In this document: positions 49,560 through 62,113 of the stretch, piece after piece
How the letters are laid out: each line of letters starts with the position of its first letter
Position numbering within the stretch: position 1 is the first letter of the stretch
Source of the DNA: Anas platyrhynchos
Taxonomy: Eukaryota > Chordata > Aves > Anseriformes > Anatidae
Direction of reading: 5' to 3'
Assembly (NCBI RefSeq): GCF_047663525.1
Contig: NC_092591.1
Coordinates: 49,081,501-49,145,500, forward strand
DNA length: 64,000 bases
Position numbers and translations under genes: made by a program
Notes under the pieces: generated by a model
Told to the model about the DNA's origin: nothing
Databases searched by the model: none
Seen by the model: the letters and a program-made list of their open reading frames with translations, nothing else

Positions 49560-49800
49560 TAACTTTTCAGCATGGATTTCAGTTGAATTGTTGATGAAAT
49601 AAAGATGTCAGTAAAAATAATTAGGAAGCATTTCGAGTTGATTATAGGATAAATCTCCATAAACAGTTATTTGCATTCATATGAAGTGTTTTAGATTAAT
49701 ATTTATTGACTTATGGACTGATAAACAATTTACCTTGCTGTCGTAAAACTAAATTGTAGCAACACATGACGAATCAGTCATCACAAGTGATGCACAAATG
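49560..49800. promoter_or_regulatory. Motif-rich non-coding block, candidate distal element
   Basis: AT-rich, low in simple repeats, with an octamer (ATTTGCAT, 49669-49676), several TAAT/ATTA homeodomain-type cores and a FOX-like ATAAACA core (49719-49727 region). It looks like typical conserved non-coding DNA, but conservation cannot be tested here. Confidence 0.25.
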
Positions 49801-50217
49801 TTAAGCCCTTCCCAGTAGCTGACAAGAAGTGGTGCACAGAAATGTCAGGCGGCATGCTTTGATAGTTGAACTTAAAACAAAACCCGACAAAAGGAGCCCT
49901 AATTTTGGGATCTGAGCATCCCACAGCCATCCTAGCATTGATCACCCGTCAAGTCTTGAGCGGTGGAGAACATCAATTACTTGTATATTACAGAGAGCAG
50001 AGCTGCCCAGCCTGGATGTTGGTTTGCTCCAGGCCATACAGAGTGTGTGGCAAAGCAGGGACGTGCTCTGGGATGGCCACGATACTCAGCAGTTCCTCTG
50101 AGCTGGACAACCTCCTCCTCACATGGTATTTTTCCTCCCTTGCAGCTCAGATCCCCTGGTTGAACCTAGGAGGGGAACTTCTGTGGATTTCCCCTGCTCT
50201 GTCCAATGACTGAAACC

Positions 50218-50257
50218 TTTTCTTTTTTTTCTTTTTTTTTTTTTTTTTTTCTTTTTT
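50218..50257 (+). repeat. Poly(T) tract interrupted by C
   Basis: Nearly 40 bases of T with single C interruptions. A second T run lies at about 50410-50425. Confidence 0.9.
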
Positions 50258-51279
50258 CTGTTTTCTAAGCTTTTGGGCTGCCCATTACCAGTAACATCTT
50301 TGCATGGGAGAACAGAGGCCATCCAGGGTGATTTGGGGAGTGCCACAGTGCTTGGTAGGGATAGGGCACTCCCATGGCTCATTTCTGTTGATCTGTTTTG
50401 TGTGTGTGGTTTTTTTTTTTTTTTTCTGTTCATCGTATGGATGAACATAGCCTAAACAGAAAACCTGGCAGATGAGTGAATTTTAGGAGCTGTTTAAAAC
50501 TAGCAGTGTAAGATTTTTATAAATAAATGCAGGTCATCAAGCATTTGAGTGAAATAAGAAATAAGAAGAAAATGTCACCAAATCACTATTTTTAAGTGTC
50601 AGGAGGAAGGATTTGGCAAAGAGAGTGCAGCACACTGGGCAGCTGCTCAGTGTATCTCCCTGGCCTTTTGGACACCTCTGAACAAAAACCCAAGTGACCA
50701 GCAAGTGGAGGCCGGGGACTTTTCAGTACCATGGCATTTTCTGCAGAATTACTGTAGGTGAGAGGAGCACGTCCCTGTTTCCTGGAGCTTGTTTGGCAAT
50801 GCAGAGCTATGGTTATGTTTGAATGGGGCAGCCAGAAATAGCTGGAATTTTTTTCTGAGGTGACTTTGTTTCCCTTTGTTTACAGGCTGCAACTGCACAT
50901 GCTGTTAAGAGTGGAGGGGCACTGCTCTGTGCAGGAGGCATAACCGGCAGCTTTGCCTTCCTGACCCCTCATACTGCGATCCTGCACGCTTGCTGTGCAG
51001 TGAAGCATGTTTCCCTCTGCACGAACTGCATGATGTTGGCTGCTCTGTTGGTGCCTTAACCTGGGCTTATCTTGAAGTGTGGGTGCTTACCCAGTCACCT
51101 GGGCGGTAAAACTTTGTCCATCCCCTTAGTCCTCTAATTTCTGTATGTAAATATATCATTTTATTTATATTTCTCATTTTCCTGTCTCTTTATGTTACAT
51201 GTGTGATGCTAGAGCAACCTCAACAAGGAGATGGTGAAGTTGCAAAAGGAGTCGGTTTATCTGATTGTATTTGTTTTCC

Positions 51280-51780
51280 TTCACTGTTCCTTAAAAATAA
51301 TTATATGTGATTTGTAATATTTGCTGTAGCCTGGCAATATGTATAGCGGCAACAGCTCAGATTCAATCTCAGATGAAGCCATCATCCTCCGCTAATCAGG
51401 GTGTGGGAGAGGCATGCAGACAACATGTTCAGCCCATTTATTCAGTTATGTAATGGCCTTTTAAACATTTTCCATTTATGGTCTCTATTTAATTTACTGT
51501 AAGTCACAATGGTTTAATGTAAATTCAAGCCATAACATATACCTGACAGCTCAACCATAAATCAGACCAACCTCTGGTCTTAGTGCATTTATTCTTCTAT
51601 GAAATAACAGAATGTCCATTACTTGCCTTTTAAAACAGTCTGGAGAATATAAATCATTTTTGTTAATGCCTTGAACAAACCAGTTCAGAGAGACTGGGTC
51701 TTTGCCCACAACAAATGCAAGAAAGGTTTAGAAACTCTTCCTTTTAAAAATATTTTCACTCACCTTGTGTGTTATCTGGC
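51280..51780. promoter_or_regulatory. Motif-rich non-coding block, candidate distal element
   Basis: A unique-sequence block without homopolymers, between GC-rich and AT-rich neighbours, containing homeodomain-type TTTAAT/ATTTAA words, CAACCATAAATCAGACCAACC (Runt-like AACCA cores) and TTATTCAGTTATGTAATGG. The texture resembles conserved enhancers; no comparative evidence is available. Confidence 0.25.
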
Positions 51781-53152
51781 TTCGGCTGCGACTGAAAGAG
51801 AAAACAAGGTAGGGAAAATCTCTCCTGCAGTGTAACTTGCAAACTTCCCAACGTCAGGAGCACGGGAAGGCTCTTTTTGCAAGATTTCCAAGTGTCTCAT
51901 TAAAGGAGGTTTGGACTGGTGTCTGAACTAGGATACTTACTGAACTAAGCAAAACCTTGGCTCTACTGTAAACAAGTCATAGCATGAGTTGCAGCAGTGT
52001 GTGCTTCCTCATTCATCTCCACGTTGGAGCTTTGCTCTCTTAGCTTTTCCAACCAGGATCTGCCTAGCACAGCAGCTGAGCTTGGGTTGTTTTCTGGTGA
52101 AGGTGCCGATCATATAACCTGCGATATTTGGCCTTTCCTCTGCATCCCTCCTCCCTGCAAGCCTGCCCCAGAGCACCAGCTGCGCTGACAGGGCCCGGGC
52201 AGCACAGCCCAAACCCCACAGAGACAGTCTGGCCCCAAAACCAGCCCCGTCCCTCTGATGCATGGCTGGAAAACTCATCCCAGGTGGCGTCACACAAGCC
52301 AGCTAGGGTTGCTGCGGCCCCCTAATTAGCAGGGCTTGCCTCTGACATCGTTAGGTGGCTCACTGCTCTGAGAGGTGCTGTGCTGGGTGGTTGGGCTCGC
52401 GCACATACGTCTGCACGGTGCTGCCTGGCTCGCTGGCAGACACACTGGTCCCTCTGGTCACATCTTGTGTCCCTGAGGGAATCGTCCCTGTCAGTCCACC
52501 TGAGAGCCCTGGGCAGGGCTTAGGACAGGGCAGGGCCTCTGCTGCAGGTCTCAGAGGAGATCTGCTGAGGTTAACGCACCTCTGGGAAATACTCTGGGGA
52601 GAAGCAGGCCAAGTCCCTTCTGGGACACGTGAAAAAAGCACAACTCGTTGTGGTTTATTTCAGCCCAAAAGGCTCGTCCCGAGGTCTGCTGGCTTAAGGG
52701 CACAGTGTAGAGGAAGAGTAGAGCTGCCGGGCCTACTCCTGCATTAATGAAGACAGAGTGTACCCGATATTTCTTCTCTGTACTGACTTTATCAAGTGGA
52801 AATCTGATGGGTCTGGTGTATTTGCGAGAGCCTTGTGTGCATTGTTCTGCTGTTTGGTTTTGATAAAATGTGGTATTGTACTTGATGTTCTCTAGCTACG
52901 TCAAACCTTGCTTCACGGCTAATGCATGGCATTAGTCCATACCACAAGTTGTGCAATGTTCTGCAGCAAAAATATTGATGCTTCTTGGGGATTAAGAGTG
53001 TTATTTCAGCGTAAGTTTGATGAAAGAAGGGAAGGCAGGATTGAAGGAAGGATAATTTTGCTGCAAAATGAATTTTGGCAAGTTAATTATGGGGAAAAAG
53101 ACCCTCTTTCTTTACCCAGTTAAGAATTACATATTCATCTGTTTCTAGAAGC

Positions 53153-53239
53153 TTTTTTTTTTTTTTTCAGTTTGAATTTCAAGCTGAAGCAAGACACTAC
53201 TGAAAAAAAAAAAAGAAAAAAGAAAGAAAAAAAAAAAAG
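53153..53239. repeat. Poly(T)/poly(A) inverted pair
   Basis: T12CAG at 53156-53170 and its exact reverse complement CTGA12 at 53200-53214 are separated by a 29-base loop, followed by more A-rich sequence to 53239. It could form a hairpin; probably a simple-repeat product or the remains of two A-tailed insertions. Confidence 0.7.
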
Positions 53240-55014
53240 AAGCCCTTCAGAAAACACATATAACTGGGGCTAGAGGAGAGAATGACAAAAAATTTTACAA
53301 ACGACTGTCTCTCTCTCAGTGGATAGTTTCAGCAAAGTCTGAAGAATTTGGGGCATCCCAAAGAAGCAAAGAAGCACGAAGGTTCCTCTCACCAGACCAA
53401 CCTCCTGTAATTTGTGGCTGCAGTGAAGGGAGTCACGGCCACAGATGGATGTGGCCAGCAGAGTCATGCACTTGGTCTCAAGTCACTCTGGGAACCTCTG
53501 ATGCCAACTAAATGCATGTTTGGTGGCCTCGGTGGCTATATCTGAACAGTTTAATGAAGCAGAGTGAAGAAACTCTCCTCACTCAGTTGGTTGAGCCATG
53601 ACGCTCCCTCAGCCTTCTTAGCACACTTTTTACCGTGCTCCCCAGTGGTTCCTGGACGTGTTTTGGGACCGGCCGCTCCCCACAGCAGCCTGCGTGCAGC
53701 TGGGGCTGAAGCTGCAATGTGCAAATCTCCTTCCCGCCCCAGCGGCGCCAAATTTAAGCTGCTCCTCACATTTCCTGGCCAAGGAGGCCCCTGTGCTCTG
53801 CCCAGGCGGGTGAAATAGTCCTGCTTGCAGGAGCGACGCCTCCACTACTCTGGGTAGCAGGGAGATCGTGCTCGCACACCCACCCTTTGGACTCTGATTC
53901 ATGGGCTCTACCCATTCACGCTGGGCTGATCCGAGAGATTAGCTGCACAGCCGGCAGCCACACCTGTCTGCTGGGGGTTGTTGCCCTGCGATGGGGGCAG
54001 CAGAAAGGCAGAGGATCAGCTCCTGACACTCCCCAAGGTACATACAGGCTGATAAACCTGTATGAATGGCTGCTTTGCTTTTGGTTCATGTTATCGTGCC
54101 TTCGAACGTGGCAGTAGTTCATGACCCCTCAGCTGCAGCTAAATCAAGTTCGAAATAATATTTCCTGTGTAAACTCTTTGAGATGGAGTTTGCCTTTTAA
54201 CTGTTACATATTTATTTTCCAGAAAGCCTGGTCTCTACAGAGAGTGGCAGTTGGTACTCCCATTAACCATAACAACAACAACGAATACCTGCATGAACCA
54301 GACAATGAGTTTATTAGATGCCACAAACACCATTATCGTGCAGCACAAATGCTTGTGTCATACAGACGCATGCCTTGATTCCGGCTAAAAACCAGAGCGC
54401 TGGCTTTCTTCCAGGGTGTTTCTGCATGTCCGTAGCATAGCTGCAGGGTCAGAGCGGCGGGCGGACACGGCACAGGCCAGCCCAGAGCCGGGCCATCCAA
54501 GTCCGACAGGTAAGGGAGGGATGCTCCGCCATTACGCAACGATTTATTTTAGCAAGATCACTCCATCTCAGTCTAAAACCAACACTCATGCATATTAGAG
54601 GAATCTCTACCCACCAGAGTTTGCATGTGGTGTTTTTGCTTATTAAATTCTCGAGTCCTCAGGTCATCATTTGCATTGTGTATCTTCCTCTCTTGGGCTG
54701 ACAATGTTGCAGTATGAAAACACTGAGGCTAATTGTTCTGCTATTACAAAGGCTTCTTGAAACAAAGCAGGTCTGGAAAATAATTCAGAACAGGTGCTCA
54801 GTAAATGGGAAGTTCAGTTGTCCGAGTAACAGATACCACACAGGGTTACCAGCTCTGGCATTTGCTTATATTAGTCTCCAGCCATTTCAAGCCTTCAATA
54901 ATAGAAAGGTAGCTTAGAAAACCTCCATGGCTATCTTCCATATCTAAATGCGATGAGCATATCATTATTATACCTTTTGCATAACTACATATGTTTTTCT
55001 GGAGCTAAGTTTGG

Positions 55015-55015
<1 letters not shown>

Positions 55016-55051
<36 letters not shown>
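55016..55051 (+). repeat. Poly(T) run of 36
   Basis: An uninterrupted T36, the longest homopolymer in the window, followed by GGTGGGGTG. No SINE or LINE body was recognised next to it. Confidence 0.95.
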
Positions 55052-55052
<1 letters not shown>

Positions 55053-55869
55053 GTGGGGTGTTGTAATCCATCCTGCTGAATTTAGGAGAATGGCATTGCT
55101 ATAGAGTCCTAGATTTCTGAAGTTTTTACAGAAAGGGTAACTGTTAAATTCTACAACAATTTCCAGGAGGAAAATGTAAACATATGCCTTTATTATTACT
55201 TCAGTACCTATTTATCCCTAAACTGTAGTAAGAGAAAGAAAACCAGTGAAAGGAGAGGAAGCTGAACATCCTGTTGCAGGTTACTTGCTAAATCTGTCCT
55301 TTTCCTTTAACTGCAGCTGTTAATCAGTGGCAAAGAAAAGCAGGATGACAGCTCAGACAAACACAGGAGCAACCACATGAAGATACGCTGCATTTTAAGA
55401 AGTAGCTTCTACGTTCATATTACATAAAGGATTTTTAAATATAAGTTTTGATTTGTTCCAGGCAGCTTTGTATTTGCAAGCAAAACTAAACAAATCTAGC
55501 AATGTCAGAAATATAACTAAAAGTTAATTGTCAAATACTAAAAAAATAAAAAAAGGAAAAATAATTTTAAAAAGGGAAATAATTTTAGAAGTCAGTCTGA
55601 AGGAGGTTAAAGTTTGTTATTGCTGGTGGTGTTTTTTTGTGTTTGCACAAAATAAAATATCTTTTTCTTCTTCAATAAAATGTAAGTAACAGAATGAGAG
55701 AAGAACTTACTATGATGCAGGAATTCCAAAACAGATCCTGCAGAGGTTGTGCTGTGAATTGATCCCGAAAGAAAAACTAGAATACCTGTGTTTATGCTGG
55801 TCTGTGAAATTCAGTGTCTGATTCAGACAGACATTCCAGGAAAATTGCTTACACATAATACATGAGTAA

Positions 55870-57060
55870 CTCAACTACAAATGCACTGGCAATTGTAGCA
55901 ATATCCAATTACAGCGTTCGATAGTCCAGCAACATTACTTTATGGTAATTACCTTTACTAGTAATTCCTTGGTGTTTGTTTTATGTTTACTTTAAAGATG
56001 GCTCATAACAGAGCATGCTCATAATTACACGACTTTTTATAATTATATATATTAATACATTTTACCTCATCAATGCAAAAAAAATATGAGAAATACTCAC
56101 ACTTGGTCCAGGCAGGGGAAATTTAATAAAGGGAAAGATTTTACAAACAAACAAACAAAAAACTCTTATGGAAATAAGCACTTATCTCTCTTCCCACTGT
56201 GATACCTCCATGAATAAACAAGAATTGCTTTGTGCTTTTTTTCATTAGCAGATTGTTTTGCAGAATTATATGTATTTGGTTCATTACTGAATGGTGAGTT
56301 GCAATTAGGGATTTCCTAGGTGCTAGGCAATGACCTAGTAATTCACTGTGCTGTAGTGGCTCTCACATTAACCCCCTGCATGTATACACTTGCACTGCAG
56401 TCAGTAGCTAACCGATGGAGTAAATGAGGTGCAATTTACTGCATGCGAAGAGTTAATGAAGAGTTGTTAATACACTCTACAGTCACCATTTAGTGTACTA
56501 CTCAATTACATACCTGGGAAGAGGAGCTTTGGGTCTGATCAGAGGACAGTTTTGTGGATCATTTCTCTTTTTTAAAGGCCTGTTAATTTAGCATTCCTTA
56601 GCTGATAGTGCTGATCTCCATAAAAATGCATGGTAACAATCCGGTAGAAATGTTAACTAATTGTTTAATGCTTTTGGAGTATGCGTTTAATGCATTTATA
56701 CTGCATACAGAAGTGCCTATTTTTTTAATTACCAGTTGTGAAATAAATGTATGCAGATACCTGTGCATTATGTGAATGGATGTATTTATTCATGTTTTTC
56801 AGAAAGTTTTTAGAAAGGAATTCAAATATTTACAGTAGATTTAGGAGCATCATAAAATTAGGTTTCTTAATAAGTAGCTTGTTTTCTTTCTAGAGGTTAT
56901 GAATCACATTTTATGTTTCTTAACTACCTAGGAGTAGTTCATGAATAATCAGTCATGCAAAGCTGTCACACTCGGTTAAATAGCTCAGTCCTGTTTTTAC
57001 TGCTTCAGTCCTTTATATCTTTAATTACCTTTATTTAGCTGATATAAATCACCCTAGACT
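55870..57060. promoter_or_regulatory. Motif-rich non-coding block, strongest distal enhancer candidate
   Basis: About 1.2 kb nearly free of simple repeats and dense in TAATTA/ATTA homeodomain-type cores, GTTAAT HNF1-type half sites (for example GAGTTAATGAAGAGTTGTTAATAC near 56450-56472), GATA words and balanced TGCA-rich words. By gene order it would sit in the EHF-APIP interval, whose human counterpart contains airway-epithelial enhancers and a reported cystic-fibrosis modifier region. Assignment as an enhancer is inference. Confidence 0.35.
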
Positions 57061-58499
57061 GCATGCTCTCCTAAGCAGCCCTGCTTTTTGCACGTATTTT
57101 ACAAAGTACTGATCACACTTCTGGTGAAGTGCAAAGTACAACTACTATATCTCTCTTTCTTTGGCATAGTTAAGAAAATATTTTCCATACTCTAATCATT
57201 TTATGTAGAACGAATGAACTCATTCTTTTTTTTTTCTGCTTTTTCTTAGACATAGTTCACTGCATTGGTATTTTTGCTTGGTTGCCTTCTCATGTAGGTA
57301 CACACATTTTTGGTTTATGCAAAGCCCTGTGTAAGAATGTCCTCTTTTCCAGCACCTTCACTACTGGCACAAGCTGCTGTGGATACTCAGCCCAAATTTC
57401 ATTATCAGGAAGCTTCTTCTCCGCTGTTTGCAATTGGATCTGCACTCCTGCACGCCTAAAGAGCTTTGAATCCCAAACTCCTCTGTACAGCTAGTCTCTA
57501 GTTAACAGCAGGATACCCTATGTTTAAGAAAATAATTCACTCAGAAGGGTTTTGATAACACAAACAACATTACTGTCATAATAAATGCTTGGAGAAGCCA
57601 CTTGGTGACCTAACCTACTCAATCAGGTTGTTGTAATGAAAAAGCGATGATGTGTTAAAGTCATAGTAACTCGAAAAGCCAGTCGATGGCAGCCAAAAAC
57701 ACACTCTGGCTAATGTGAATGTCACTTTCCATTTATTCTCTCATAATCTATCTGTCATAGTGGACAGACAAATTTGCTATAATGGCTAGGTGTCTGCAGA
57801 TTAAATGTGATTAATTCTCCAAAATGAAAGGAGTGCATCTTCATGCAAAAAGTTAATTAGGTTCTAAAAATTGTCTTGCAAATCTCCAAAAGAAAGACAG
57901 ACACAAAAACAAAGAAGATAAACTAGCTGGATTATTTCAAGATGATAATTTAGTTAGATCCATTACCTCAAGTTCTCTCCATTTTTTTGCATGTTTTAAC
58001 TTCTGTTCAAGGACCACAGCTGATTATATGCATGTATGTGTATATGAATGTAAGCAAATGACTGCAGCTGAGCAGATGAATTCAGATGCCCTATATTCCC
58101 GATACTGTAACAGGCTTATTACTAAGGACAAGATATTCCATGTGTATGTGAAGGTTCAGACAAGCTTTCTCTCTCCCATTGTCCCTGTCCCCTCAAGCTT
58201 TCATCTTCTTTTCAAAAATTTCTCTTGAACCTTCCAGCTCATGAGTAAAATGGCAACATCTATAAAAACAATACCTACCGTGAAAATATCTGCTAAGGAA
58301 TAGCTGCATAATGTCAAACACATCAACAAGTCATTAGCACCCTAAGCTTCTGATGCATCGTCTGACATCAGTGGTGCCTGCAATCGGACTGGCAGGGGCT
58401 GCTGTTCTGGATGTTCTTGCTTTTTCAAATTCCTCTTTGCATGTTCACTGCCAACTGTACAGAACTGATACGCCTTTTTGATGAAACAAAGGGCATATT

Positions 58500-58720
58500 A
58501 TTGGACAAGCTGCTGATTACAATATGTTGTTATTTGCATATCTAAATGCTGGCTTGTGAGTAATTGCTGTAGGCCTGGGAATGGGTGGGTTTCTGTTAAA
58601 GTGACTCAGTCTGCAGCTTTGCCTAGTATGGGAGCTTTAGTGAATAATAATCGCCAAGTATTCTCCCGTTGTATGTACACAGAAAGATAAGAGCTACTCT
58701 TTCCAGTGCAGAGAGACCGT
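58500..58720. promoter_or_regulatory. Octamer plus AP-1 block, candidate distal element
   Basis: It contains an octamer ATTTGCAT (58532-58539), a consensus AP-1 site TGACTCA (58602-58608), ATTA-type cores and a GATAAG word (58686-58691). This is the same pairing of octamer and AP-1 as in the intron 6 block, which makes a shared epithelial function conceivable. Confidence 0.35.
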
Positions 58721-58823
58721 CATCACTCAGTACAGACAAGATAAGTCAAGCTTTTGCTCTAAAGTGATTTTTTCTCGGTGTCAGGTGAAAACATCAATAT
58801 TTTCCATCATAGGAAGCTCTGTG

Positions 58824-58915
58824 AAATTTTCAGAGGTTTCCCTCATTTTCTAACCATGCTTGGAGTTTCAAATTTTCAGAAGTTTCCTTCATTGTCTAAC
58901 CACGGTTGGACTTTC
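58824..58915 (+). repeat. 46-base tandem duplication
   Basis: Two adjacent copies, 58824-58869 and 58870-58915. Each begins AAATTTTCAG, then GGTTTCCCTCATT or AGTTTCCTTCATT, then TCTAACCA, and ends with a TTGGA.TTTC word. They differ at only a few bases, implying a fairly recent local duplication. A 94-codon frame runs through both copies, but nothing suggests it is a gene. Confidence 0.8.
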
Positions 58916-61900
58916 CAGGACCTAAAGTGGTCAAAACTTATGACCCCACTTGAGTCTGCTTCTTTGAGTTTTCTAATGCAAATGTTTTGTGTTTTCCAGG
59001 CTGCAGACGATGCAGCTAACAAAGTCATTTGTGCCCTAGATCTGAACATATTACCTCTCTAATTGGGATCCAGTTCCAACATTTTCCCATTCATCCTCTT
59101 CCTTCCCTAACTACTTACCTTACCTACCTTTTATACCATTGCCCTTCCACCTTTTTAGCAATCAATATCAAAGTGCCCTCCAGTTCTCCTCCTCCAGTTC
59201 CTGGGGTTCTTCCAACATACACTCTTTTCCTAACAAGCTGATGAAGCTGCTATCTGGCACACTATAATGGGTACACCAGTGCTAATAGTGCAGGGCAGGG
59301 GTGATATACACCTACTACTTATTTATTCCCTCCAAACTAAAATGTGCACTCCCTTCACAGGCACTCAAGAATCAAACTGGGCAGAGCAGCTCCAGGTACC
59401 CACCCTTTGAAGGGAAAATCCCAGGTAAGAATCAAAATGCCCCAAACTCTTTATGACCTGTAGACCTGTTCCTTGTATAACAGGTGTTTCCAACACTGGA
59501 ACTTCAAGTGTTTTTCATGGCACTCCAGGCTTTGGAGATGATCCAAATCTCCTCTGGAAAGACCCTTGTGATATACAGGTGTATTTTGCATGCAACGAGC
59601 CATTGTGTCACTTGTTCCCAGTCTCTCTGGACTCCGTCACTCCCTGAGAAAATGAATGCTTCCTTCCAAGTCCTCTGATGCACAAAGACCTTTCTCAAGA
59701 TTTTAGAGCTCCCCACACAGTGAAGAAATTAATTTGGAGGACATAGACAGTGAGGCATTAGCGAAGACTCTCCTATGCTGCATTTAGCCAAAGAGCAAGT
59801 GCTCCCTGTACCGTGCCTGGGCACAGATGAGGGCACATGGGTCCTGTTGTCCCACCATGCCCATACCACTCCCATGTTTCTTCTGGTGGGCTGGGACCTA
59901 GTGGTGATATGTGGGGGTCGGCATGTACCTGGGCTTCACCCTGGTGTAAATTTCTGTTGTGTAGTAGTGTCTGTAATCAGACTCAAGGGTTCAAAAGCTT
60001 CCTGATCCTCAGTTCAAATGCACGTGTTTTACCTCCAACAAAGCTCTCCAAATAGCAGTGCTGTTAAGGAATCCAGTGGACAGGTGGTGAACACTGTGTC
60101 ATGGAGATGACCTACCTGGCACGTTTTAGGAAACACAAGAAGCAAGAGAGAAGGGCAAACAAAGGACAGGTGTAAAATGGCTGCGTGAAAACAGTGGCTG
60201 GACCTTCTCCCCTGTGTTTGTAGTTCCTGCAACACTCAGATCTTTCTTTTCACTGTAAGAGCACTAGCGAAAAATGGGACCTGGCTTGTTACATGAATGT
60301 TGCATAGTAGACACATTTCTGATGAACCTGTGGGAGATGACTCCTGGCCTTGGTCTAACGAAGCTAATCACCTCCTCATGGTCTATTCAGCATTTCATCT
60401 TTCCTTAGGTTGCCAGAACAATTTGGAAAAGTCGCTATGTGAGCACTTTTACAGATAACCTCACGGAGAAGTGAGAGTATTAGGGAGATGATGGACATCT
60501 TTGTTTTAGCAGTGCCATTTATAAGAGATAGTCGAGATAGAGCTGCTGTGCAGGGGTGGTGGTGGAGCAGATGAAGAGACAATCTCTGTGGCTTGTAGCT
60601 GCTCTCAAGTCTGCCTCTCCCTCAGCCACATGGCCAGAAGGCATTTTCCAGCCCAAGTCTGTGCAGTACAAAGCCTTCTCCTAGATTTTCCTTGAAAATG
60701 ACTATTGTAAGGCAGGGGGAATAGGAAAAGCTGAAAAGTGGATAAAATGTGGTTGGGAGCGGTGAGGAGAGGATTGCCATGTCCTCCTGTCTCCTGTTTG
60801 ACCATTCCCACTTGGTGGCAACCTGACCCATCCTAACACTGGTTCTGACGGTGCTTGCAGCCTGGCCTCACCAGTTCCTGGCTCAAAAATGAAAATGACA
60901 CAGGGGTGGCGTGCCGTTTTCTCCAGCACACAGCCATTGCAACACAGGTCCAGGGAGAGAAGGAGGACACGGGAAGGCCTGGACTACAGGAGGCTTTGGA
61001 GGCAGTTTTACTTGGGGAATGCCTTTATGCAAATAAAACCACTTCTGCTAGACTTTCTTTTCCGTGCACAGTGCTTTTGGTTTCTGCAGAGGAACTGCGA
61101 GAAGCCTTGGACCCTGCTAAAATGTCTTCAGCTGGAAGTGCCCGTTGGGGTGGGCTACAGAGAGGCATCATTGCTGCCTCCCTGTGAGGACATGACAGTG
61201 CAGGAGGCAGGGGGTGGAGGAGCCTGCTGGCAGCAAGTGTCCTGACTGGCCAGGGAGCTGCCAGGGCTGATTGCTGAGCTGATTTAGGCCAGCTGAGCAC
61301 CCCAGCTCTGGGGCTGAGCTAGTGGGGTGGGGGAAAGTAGGTTGGCTGCTTGGGCCACCAACAGCTCTGTGCTTGTAGCTCTGCTGGTACAGGCTTTGGT
61401 GCCAACTGTGGCTGCATGTACAACCAAGCTAAGGAACATGACCCCTTGGGTACCACTGTGGTGGGATGGAGACACATTCCTGGGAGATGTCTCTGCGCTC
61501 TTGTGGCAACCTGAGCAGCCCGGTACGGATGCAGAGCGGGTGTCCTGGTGGTGCTGCAGGGCTAAAGATGGGACAGATCATCTCTGTGAGAATTTGAGTG
61601 CTGGCACATGATGTGAAGGTACAGCGATGTGAACCAGTGAATGTTGCTTTACTGTGTGTGTGGTAGAAGGCTTGGGTAGCTCCAACTGGGAGCAACTCCT
61701 CCAGGCTCCCCTGGTTGCATGCTGAGAGCTGAGGGGTGCTGAGAGCCAAGTGCTCCTGAGGTTTTCTCTCTGCTGAGATCTCAGGCAGGCCATTTCCAAG
61801 GTGCCCTGCGGGTGCCCCTGTGCCACGGCTGCGTGAGGAACTGGAAAGTTGGGTTTTCAGAGCTGTGCAGAGGGCAATCCTACGGGCAGCGTAGGTGCAG

Positions 61901-62082
61901 CCGTCCTGTTCCTGGTGAGCCTCTGGAGAGAAGGGTACGCGTGCGCTGACCTGGTCTGCAGGCAGGATTGAGTAGGTGATGATGCCCTCTAGTGACTTCC
62001 CAAAGAGAAAATAGGACAGTGCAGCTACCGAGGGAACGCTTTTCATCTGTGTAAGACCTATGGTGATGAAGAATTCAAGTCC

Positions 62083-62113
62083 TTTTTTTTTTTTTTTTTC
62101 TTTTTTTTTTTTT
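62083..62113 (+). repeat. Poly(T) tract with one C
   Basis: T17, C, T13. No adjacent transposon body recognised. Confidence 0.9.

Noticed and set aside
52355..54600. GC-rich patches as CpG-island promoters of another gene
   Set aside because: CG dinucleotides are not clearly enriched and no exon or divergent transcript structure could be built.
61429..62046. 205-codon minus-strand frame, the longest in the window
   Set aside because: It lies in GC-richer DNA with overlapping frames on the + strand, and its Ser/Pro/Ala/His-rich translation has no recognisable motif and no splice or promoter context.
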